DNA of 64,000 bases, from positions 1 through 64,000 of the forward strand of contig JAFRCN010000006.1 of assembly GCA_017404335.1 (NCBI GenBank), read 5' to 3'. The translations under genes and the position numbers were made by a program. Positions within the stretch are counted from its first letter, which is position 1, and each line of letters begins with the position of its first letter. The stretch comes from Candidatus Saccharimonadota bacterium (GTDB taxonomy: Bacteria > Patescibacteriota > Saccharimonadia > Saccharimonadales > Saccharimonadaceae). The notes under the pieces are model-generated. The model saw nothing but the letters and a program-made list of their open reading frames with translations, made no database searches and had not been told where the DNA came from. This document shows, piece after piece, positions 58,575 to 64,000 of this stretch.

Positions 58575-60385
58575 TACATCTCCTCCGGGATTTCGATTCC
58601 TAAGATTTTTAGTCCGTGGGTCATGACGTCGAGGTAGGCTTTGACGAGTTTGAGACGGGCGGATTCTTCAGCGCTTCCGAGGACAGGACAATTTTCGTAA
58701 AATCTACTGAAAGTTTGAGAAAGTTCGTATAAGAAGTTGGCAAGTTTGTGCGGAGCAAGTTCGCTTACCGCCTCGTCTAAGACTGTTTGATATTCTATTA
58801 TTCTTTTGGCCAATTTTTTTTCATATATATTATATATATAATTATCTATATTCTTTTCATTTTTATTCGATAGAATCTTTTTTGCGCGGACGCAGGAGTA
58901 GAGTAGGTACGGGCCGGAGTTGCCGGTCATTTTGACGGATTCTTTCGGGTCGAAAATGATGTCGCCGCCCATTTTGTATTTTAAAAAGGCGTACTTTGTC
59001 GCGGCGAGGGCGACAGTTTCGTCGGTAGAATTATACTCGGATTTTAGTTCGTCGCGGACGAGGTCGAGGACGTCGACGGCTTTTAAGAAATTACCCTTTC
59101 TAGAGGACATTTTAACGTTCCCCGGAAGCTTAACGAGACCATGGGTTAAGTGGGTCGTTTTTTTGACTAAGTCGGGGGCGTATTGCTCGATAGATTTTAG
59201 GACGACTGCCATGTAATCTTTTTGTTCGTTGCCGGTGATAACGACGGATTTGTCGAAATGGTAGTCGGCGTATTTTTGGAAGATGAGGCCGACGTCTTTA
59301 GTTTCATAAGTCGGGACGCCTTCTTTATTGACTAAGACACGGGTATGAAGACCGTATTTTTCGCCGTTAAAGATAATCGCGCCGTCGGAGTATTCGTAGA
59401 TGCCTTTTTCTAATTGCTCTTTGACTTTTTGTAAACCGAGATTAGCAACAGTAGACTCTGGATAAAACTTGTCGAACTTTACACCAATAGAATTATAAAA
59501 TTGATTAAAATAATCATAAGATAATTCCCTGCCTTTCCAATATAATTCTGTAAGGTCGGGGACCGAGAAGGCATCTTTCTCGGAACGCTCCCTCGCGCCC
59601 GTCGTTACGGGGCTCGGTCGCTCCGTATTTTCCCCGTCGGAAAATATGCTCCTCGAAAGAGCTTTCCTCGGTCCCCCGGCTTCATTAATTCGGTAGATTT
59701 CTTTGTTTAACTCCGTGATTTCGGCTTTGGCGGTTTCGTCGGTGTCGTAGAGAGCGGTGCCTTCGATGTAGCACTTCGCGATGTCTTCGATGGTCAGATT
59801 TTCTAGCGATTTATTTTTTAGCGCGTACATGGTCTTCGCGACGTGAAGACCGACATCGCCGCCGAAATTCGCGCGGATAACTTTCGCGCCGGCGTATTCG
59901 TATAAATTAGAAATTGCGTTGCCGACAATACTCGTATATAAATGACCGACATGGAGGACTTTAAAAGGATTCGGGTCGCTGAATTCGCAGATAACTGTCT
60001 TGCCTTTATACTCGTCCGAACTGAAATCGCTAGATAAATTATTAATCTTTTTAGATAAAAAGTCATCAGATAAAGTAAAATTCAGAAAACCAGGAGGCGT
60101 AAGGCTCACGATAGCGCTTTTTCGGAACGCTCCCTCACGCCCGCCGTCGCGGGGTTCGGTCGCTCCGTATTTGGCCCGTCGCCAAATATGCTCCTCAAAA
60201 GCGCTATTCGCGAGCCTTTCGGCGATGGTCATCGGGCTTTTATGTAAATCTTTGGCGAGTTTGAGGGGGGCGTTCGAGGAGTAGTCGGCGGGGATATTCT
60301 CGGGAGAGGGAGTGAGGTCGGGGTCAAAATCGAGACCGTAGAGGTCGTGAATAACTTTTTTAAGACTTTCCCGCAGTTCTTCCAT
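58574..60385 (-). CDS. argS: arginyl-tRNA synthetase carrying two palindromic insertions
   Basis: Class I synthetase. Motifs: HVGHL for HIGH near residue 150, KMSSRKGN for KMSKS, and the DALR anticodon domain at the C-terminus. 603 residues, longer than CPR relatives owing to two family B elements: residues ~57-95 (near the end of the N-terminal add-on domain) and ~236-277 (catalytic domain insert). They are read in different frames (GATEPRDGGREG and RPSPVTTGARER). TATAAT (60392-60397) ends 6 nt before the ATG. It heads an operon with orn. Confidence 0.94.
   Translation of the reverse strand: MEELRESLKKVIHDLYGLDFDPDLTPSPENIPADYSSNAPLKLAKDLHKSPMTIAERLANSAFEEHIWRRAKYGATEPRDGGREGAFRKSAIVSLTPPGFLNFTLSDDFLSKKINNLSSDFSSDEYKGKTVICEFSDPNPFKVLHVGHLYTSIVGNAISNLYEYAGAKVIRANFGGDVGLHVAKTMYALKNKSLENLTIEDIAKCYIEGTALYDTDETAKAEITELNKEIYRINEAGGPRKALSRSIFSDGENTERPSPVTTGARERSEKDAFSVPDLTELYWKGRELSYDYFNQFYNSIGVKFDKFYPESTVANLGLQKVKEQLEKGIYEYSDGAIIFNGEKYGLHTRVLVNKEGVPTYETKDVGLIFQKYADYHFDKSVVITGNEQKDYMAVVLKSIEQYAPDLVKKTTHLTHGLVKLPGNVKMSSRKGNFLKAVDVLDLVRDELKSEYNSTDETVALAATKYAFLKYKMGGDIIFDPKESVKMTGNSGPYLLYSCVRAKKILSNKNEKNIDNYIYNIYEKKLAKRIIEYQTVLDEAVSELAPHKLANFLYELSQTFSRFYENCPVLGSAEESARLKLVKAYLDVMTHGLKILGIEIPEEM
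59556..59678 (-). repeat. palindromic element family B, copy 4, inside argS
   Basis: GGGGACCGAGAAGGCATCTTTCTCGGAACG-like outer arm pairs with GAAAGAGCTTTCCTCGGTCCCC. The core CGCCCGTCGTTACGGGGCTC is followed by TATTTTCC / GGAAAATA. It is translated in a different frame from the other copies (RPSPVTTGARER). Confidence 0.88.
60103..60216 (-). repeat. palindromic element family B, copy 3, inside argS
   Basis: Arms GGCTC..ATAGCGCTTTT / AAAAGCGCTAT..GAGCC hold the core CGCCCGCCGTCGCGGGGTTC and hairpin TATTTGG / CCAAATA. The TTTTCC/GGAAAA pair of copy 4 is replaced by TTTGGC/GCCAAA here, a compensatory change. Confidence 0.88.
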
Positions 60386-60417
60386 GTCTTAATTATAGCA
60401 TATTTTAAGATATTATG

Positions 60418-60423
60418 ATATAA
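60418..60423 (+). promoter_or_regulatory. tRNA-Gly promoter -10 box
   Basis: TATAAT on the plus strand ends 10 nt before tRNA-Gly. The divergent argS has its own TATAAT at 60392-60397. Confidence 0.7.
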
Positions 60424-60433
60424 TAGAGAGGTC

Positions 60434-60508
60434 GCGGGTATCGTATAGCGGCTATTATGTATCCTTCCCAAGGATGAGATCAGGGTCCGACTCCCTGTAC
60501 CCGCACCA
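60434..60508 (+). tRNA. tRNA-Gly (CCC)
   Basis: Acceptor GCGGGTA/TACCCGC, anticodon stem TATCC/GGATG with loop TTCCCAA (anticodon CCC), T-loop TCCGACT, encoded CCA. The T-loop starts TCCGA rather than TTCGA. A family A palindrome begins at its CCA. Confidence 0.92.
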
Positions 60509-60618
60509 TTAATTCAAGTTAAAAGCCGGTATCTCGGCCTTTTTTCTTGCTCGCTCTATAGATAATAGCGCTTCGCAAGAAGAAAAGACCACTCTACCGG
60601 CTTTTAATCTTGAATTAA
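60506..60618 (+). repeat. palindromic element family A, copy 2, downstream of tRNA-Gly
   Basis: CCATTAATTCAAG / CTTGAATTAAT flanks AAAAGCCGGTA / TACCGGCTTTT, with the same centre (CTTGCTCGCTC, CTTCGCAAGAAG) as copy 1 at 10011. The stem base pair C-G of copy 1 is T-A here. It overlaps the tRNA CCA and ends in T-runs, so it may act as the terminator. The rest of 60619-60662 contains nothing I can support. Confidence 0.82.
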
Positions 60619-60662
60619 TCGTAGTGTCAGACTTTTCTACTCCAGCGCTCCTTTTGCCAGGG

Positions 60663-62428
60663 CTAGGACCCTAGCACACAACGGACAGAGTAACCGCCGT
60701 AGCGATAGCTGCCGCCGGCTGGGTTGATACCGCTCGTATTCGCGTAGAGGTAGTACATGCCGTAGTTATTGCTGCGAGTAGAAGACCACCAGTAGCCGTA
60801 GCTACCCTGAAGGCGCGCCGAGCCATCGTAGAAATAGCCCGAAAGAGGTAGGCGTAGAGCCGTACGGAAAGCTGTATATTGAGAGGGGCTGGCACTACTA
60901 TACTTACTATATAGGTTTTGGAATTCTCCGCTAGTATTGCCAGTAGGTAGTCTCCAACCTTTCGGGCAGATGTCTTCGGTGGCGTTACCGGAACTAGTGC
61001 CGTATGATGTACCGTTGCCGTAGCAGTAGGAACCGGCACTGGCGGCACAGTAGTTGTAGTAGCCACCATACTTCCAGCTAGTAGTATCAACTCCAGATAT
61101 GTTAGTGTCACCACTGGTAGGTAAATTTTTTGAATCCATATTTACTAGTGGAGCAGAGTAGCTATAGCTACTGGTCCAGTTAGAGACTGCGGCGGTAGCA
61201 TATTGATCGGAAGTGGTGCCGGTAGTAGTGCCTTTGAGATAGCCGAGAGTAGTATTAGAAGCATTAGTATTTGATTCATCCATGTCGTTAAGGATCGTAC
61301 TATTAGTGAGGTCTAGGGCGAGGTTATCCAGCATCCAGTAATTATCATCCGCTAGTTTGCCGATGACGTATTTTGTTTCATCGCGTGCATCACAGACTGT
61401 TGCAGTACTGCCTATATTCGGAAGAAGCGTACCAATATTAGACGAAGAAAGGCTCTGCATAGTAGTGTAGCCTGTACAGATTTCCTTCTCCCACATCGCA
61501 TAAAGCTTAATATTGTTAGCCCCAGTTTGGTTTAACAAGATAGTCCCGCCTGGCTTATAAGAATGTCCGCTAGCACAAGTATCGTTATTTCCGCTCTTTG
61601 TGGTCGGTTGGTCACACCAGCCAGTGAATTTGTAACCAGATCTAGTGGGAGTGTTTGTAGTACCCGAAGGAATAGTAGCTGTTGCGTCATTAGAAGAACC
61701 GTCTAGGATGTTTACCGGCATGTTTTCTACAGTATTTTCACTAAACTCCATCGTAAAGGGGATATTGTTTCCTACTACGGCAAAGACGAAGACGTTGGTG
61801 TAACTTCCGACTGTCGCGAAGGGACTAACTTTCGCACCAAGGGTAACTTCATATTCATTTGTAGTTTGGTTAGGTTCGGAGGTTACGTCAATTATTCGTC
61901 CAGACGTTCCAGGCGTTGGTAAGAAGTCTACGTTGTTGGCAGAATCCAGTTTACTTGGTTTATAGCCCCAAATACCTTTACAGTTAGAAGTTTCGGTAAT
62001 CTCAGAACAATCGGATAATCCGAGTGAAGTAGCGAGGTTAGAGTTAGATAAATCAGCATTTCTAAAATCACTTAGAGAAGTAGTGCTAGCAATAGATTGG
62101 AGATAAGAGTTTCCGTTCTTTAAACGTCCAGGAGTAATAGAATCGCTAGCTTTTATGCTTAATGTGTAGCCTGAGATATGGTCGGTGGAGACTCCAATTG
62201 TCATTCCACTAGATTCTATGAAAGTACCAGAAGGAGTAGCAGTAGGAGCGATATTTGCTGTAACGGCATTTTCGGAGAGAGTAATAGTAAGAGTACTATC
62301 GGTAGCAAAAACGGAAGGAGTTAGAAGAAATGCAAAAGCTATATATATATATATATCGGTAGGTTCTTGAATAATCTATTTGTAAGATTTAAATTCTCTA
62401 GATAATTAGGCTTGTGACCTTTAGACAT
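60663..62428 (-). pseudogene. secreted Fib_succ_major/InlB-repeat protein, out of frame at an (AT)8 tract
   Basis: The ATG at 62428 follows AGAAAGGAG by 5-6 nt and opens MSKGHKPNYLENLNLTNRLF. The (AT)8 tract (62341-62356) then leads into TAG. The body of the gene lies in another frame: signal-peptide core AFAFLLTPSVFA, a long secreted domain, an InlB B-like repeat (GYKFTGWCDQPTTKSG..YAMWEK) and a C-terminal Fib_succ_major domain (CPKGWRLPTGN, YWWSSTRSNNYGMYY, YSVRCVLGS). Seven or ten AT units would join both parts into a ~588-residue secreted protein. Phase variation is the likely reason. Confidence 0.85.
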
Positions 62429-62507
62429 GAAAGCTCCTTTCTATAATTCCCTAACGCTCCCCTCTTAGCTTGCATGGCTTAGCGTTACCGTTTTGTTTTA
62501 TATTCCT

Positions 62508-62535
62508 ATTATACCAAGCTACGAAAAAATGTAAA
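62508..62535 (-). promoter_or_regulatory. promoter of the (AT)n surface-protein gene
   Basis: TTTACA (62530-62535) and TATAAT (62508-62513) on the minus strand, 16 nt apart. The ~80-nt leader holds nested inverted repeats TAACGCT / AGCGTTA and CTTAGC / GCTAAG (about 62446-62490). Confidence 0.75.
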
Positions 62536-62563
62536 GATTTTGTAGTAATTTTAGGACTTCAGA

Positions 62564-62592
62564 TTGACGAGCTAACGGTTTTTTGTTAAACT
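62564..62592 (+). promoter_or_regulatory. promoter of the glycosidase-domain gene
   Basis: TTGACG (62564-62569), 17 nt, TAAACT (62587-62592), ~45 nt before the ATG at 62642. A small hairpin GGGGC-GAA-GCTCC lies in the leader. Confidence 0.7.
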
Positions 62593-62641
62593 TAAAGTAT
62601 CGGGGCGAAGCTCCTGGAAAGCGTGCGAGACGAGAAATACT

Positions 62642-63895
62642 ATGAGCGCACGACTGATTTCTTTATTTGCGGGTTGCATTAAAACGTTTTTTTTCGGTGA
62701 GGTTTGCGATACTTGCGACGGAAAGGCGATTTATAGTCTGCTCGCGGCGATTATCCGGACTTTAGCTATCGGAGTGGGGATTTTGGCGGTGATTGGGATT
62801 ATAGTGACGGGGATTTTGTACCTGAAGTCTTCGGGCAACGCCGCAAAAAAACTAAAGGCGCGGTCGCGCTTAATCAACGTCGGAATTGGTATTATTATAT
62901 ATATCATATTATTCGGGATTGCGGAATTTTTGATACCTGGGGGCGTAGTCTCGCATCCGCTTACCTCAACCGACGAGACAGCGAGATGCCCAGAAGTAAC
63001 TCACACTGATACGAATTTGCGACGAGCGGGGAGTCCAGGGGATACGAGCGGGACTTCGCCGGATAGTCCTTCCAGTAGCCAGGGCGGTATCGCAGACCGG
63101 ACACATTTAAAGGGTTCGGCGCCGAAAATTGCAAAAAAATCGAGTTCGTATTCGAGTAAGGGCAAGACTCGGTCGTATGTATATATTAATATTGAAAATG
63201 CAATACCGTATATTTATTACGATGCGAGTGGGAACTTTGCTTCAATAGTTAGCAAAATTCAAAAAGGCAGGTCTAATATTTTAGTTGTTTCCAACTCTTA
63301 TCTGAATACGGGGCCAATAATCGCAAACCAGAAAATTGCGTTCGGGAAAAAGTACGGAAGCAAGCCACACCAATTATTCGTCGTAGACGAGAAAGGCAAT
63401 GTCGGGTACGCACCGCACAGGACAGCACCGAGCGATATGTTGGCTGGAAATTTTGCATTTACCGATGCTAGTACTGGAGAGACCACAACCGGACATAAAA
63501 TTTTTTCAGCGATGACGGGTTTTGGAATTTTTTTCTTAAACAATAAAGCTGATTGGCAATTTGAGCCTCCGGTTAACAAAAGACAACGTACAATACTTTG
63601 TACAAAAAGTAACGGGAGCTTTGTCTTAATAAATATGGCAAAAGACCAGAGGAACGGAAGCGGTTGGGGGTGGAACGCAAAGGAGATGGAGGCGATAGCT
63701 AGCAAGCATGGTTGTTTTTCGGCGTATAATTTCGATGGAGGAGCTTCGACCGAGCTAGCTTACCGATATAAAACTAACTCGCAATTTAATTATAGCGCCG
63801 AGACTTCGGCGTCAAAATCGCTAGGCAAAAGCGCGCGAGGATTAAGAGGGTATCTAGTTTTTACTTCTGACAATAATCCGCCTTACGTAAGGTAG
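62642..63895 (+). CDS. VirB2-like membrane domain fused to a phosphodiester glycosidase domain
   Basis: 417 residues. The N-terminal ~110 residues have a Cys pair (EVCDTCDGKAIYSLL) and two helices in a VirB2/TrbC pilin-like arrangement (IGVGILAVIGIIVTGILYLK). A Ser/Gly/Pro linker leads to a C-terminal DUF2233/NAGPA-type domain. Its last motifs are MAKDQRNGSGWGWNAKEMEAI, AYNFDGGASTELAYRY (the NxDGGxS motif) and a conserved Gly. The enzyme would cleave sugar-1-phosphodiesters on the outer surface. No Shine-Dalgarno is visible before the ATG. Confidence 0.8.
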   Translation: MSARLISLFAGCIKTFFFGEVCDTCDGKAIYSLLAAIIRTLAIGVGILAVIGIIVTGILYLKSSGNAAKKLKARSRLINVGIGIIIYIILFGIAEFLIPGGVVSHPLTSTDETARCPEVTHTDTNLRRAGSPGDTSGTSPDSPSSSQGGIADRTHLKGSAPKIAKKSSSYSSKGKTRSYVYINIENAIPYIYYDASGNFASIVSKIQKGRSNILVVSNSYLNTGPIIANQKIAFGKKYGSKPHQLFVVDEKGNVGYAPHRTAPSDMLAGNFAFTDASTGETTTGHKIFSAMTGFGIFFLNNKADWQFEPPVNKRQRTILCTKSNGSFVLINMAKDQRNGSGWGWNAKEMEAIASKHGCFSAYNFDGGASTELAYRYKTNSQFNYSAETSASKSLGKSARGLRGYLVFTSDNNPPYVR

Positions 63896-63896
63896 C

Positions 63897-64000
63897 TTAG
63901 TCTTCAGGAGCTTCGACGGGATTATTCGGTTCGGAAGAAGGGTCGGGGAGATTGATATATTCCTTAATTTTCCCTTCTTCGCGGAGAGCGCTGAAGCGGG
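63897..64000 (-). CDS. C-terminus of an unidentified protein (partial)
   Basis: The last ~34 codons on the minus strand read RFSALREEGKIKEYINLPDP..EAPED and stop at 63899-63897. The gene continues beyond the right edge. The tail alone does not identify a family. It is convergent with the glycosidase-domain gene, with only a base or so between the two stops. Confidence 0.55.
   Translation of the reverse strand, partial: RFSALREEGKIKEYINLPDPSSEPNNPVEAPED

Noticed and set aside
60663-62204. Start of the surface protein at the internal ATG 62204
   Set aside because: That ATG has no ribosome site and would remove the signal peptide. The ATG at 62428 has a perfect site and leads to it but for the AT repeat.
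1212-64000. Alternative genetic code (UGA = Gly, as in Gracilibacteria/SR1)
   Set aside because: TGA closes several genes (for example comM and nrdR) at the expected protein ends, and conserved proteins show no in-frame TGA.

Overview
The window looks like part of the chromosome of a small-genome Patescibacteria (CPR) bacterium, most probably a Saccharibacteria (TM7) member. The reasons are compact, heavily overlapping operons, short versions of several housekeeping proteins (HolA, ThrRS without a TGS domain, a MetAP next to a minimal Adk), a HerA/TraG-like conjugation ATPase, VirB2-like and DUF5663-like proteins typical of CPR genomes, and the standard genetic code (TGA is used as a stop). 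The phylum is an inference from gene content, because only the first ~20 nt of the 16S gene are in the window.

Layout. 0-9.3 kb (minus): start of the 16S rRNA gene with its promoter, a membrane-anchored surface protein, gyrB-gyrA, and a conjugation-type ATPase with two small partners. 9.3-11 kb: a gene-poor RNA island with a frameshifted small gene, three large palindromes, tmRNA (ssrA) and a candidate sRNA. 11-14.4 kb (plus, then minus): comM, infC-rpmI-rplT-rpmB, then rnpB. 14.5-22.4 kb (minus): rimK with a RimK-linked protease, a NUDIX-RNase H fusion behind a structured leader, thrS-miaA-regulator-M50 protease operon, and an AEC transporter. 22.4-29 kb: FNT channel, tRNA-Val, a DUF362 protein, a large unknown protein, GT2 synthase and small membrane proteins. 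29-37.3 kb: tRNA-Thr with a degenerate copy, rel, parAB, rplU and a surface/secretion gene cluster. 37.3-48 kb: division and nucleotide genes (nrdR, ftsZ, ftsA, map, adk), rpsU, tRNA-Asp, rpsT, holA and mutM. 48-60.4 kb: polA, dnaG-rpoD-dagK-zeta-like kinase, mscL, orn and argS. 60.4-64 kb: tRNA-Gly, a frameshifted surface protein with an (AT)8 tract, and a VirB2-like/phosphodiester-glycosidase fusion.

The most striking content is a set of interspersed palindromic elements. At least five families (called A-E here) occur in 14 copies. Family B sits inside the reading frames of gyrA, miaA, argS (twice) and a diacylglycerol-kinase gene. It is translated in different frames, with a conserved core, a covarying internal hairpin and long locus-specific inverted arms. 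Family D adds a C-terminal tail to NrdR and lies beside ftsZ, adk and an M50 protease gene. Family A follows tmRNA and tRNA-Gly, with compensatory base changes in its stem. These resemble in concept the Rickettsia palindromic elements, but I recognise none of them.

Other notable features: two paralogous surface-type (Fib_succ_major) genes are each broken at a simple repeat, (AT)8 and A6, which suggests phase variation. Eleven genes have a -10 hexamer exactly 6 nt before the start codon, so they are probably leaderless. Two intergenic regions share a 14-bp palindromic promoter that serves divergent genes. NrdR has lost every zinc-ribbon cysteine. IF3 appears to start at ATA or ATC behind a consensus promoter buried in comM. 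The tmRNA has a non-standard T-loop.
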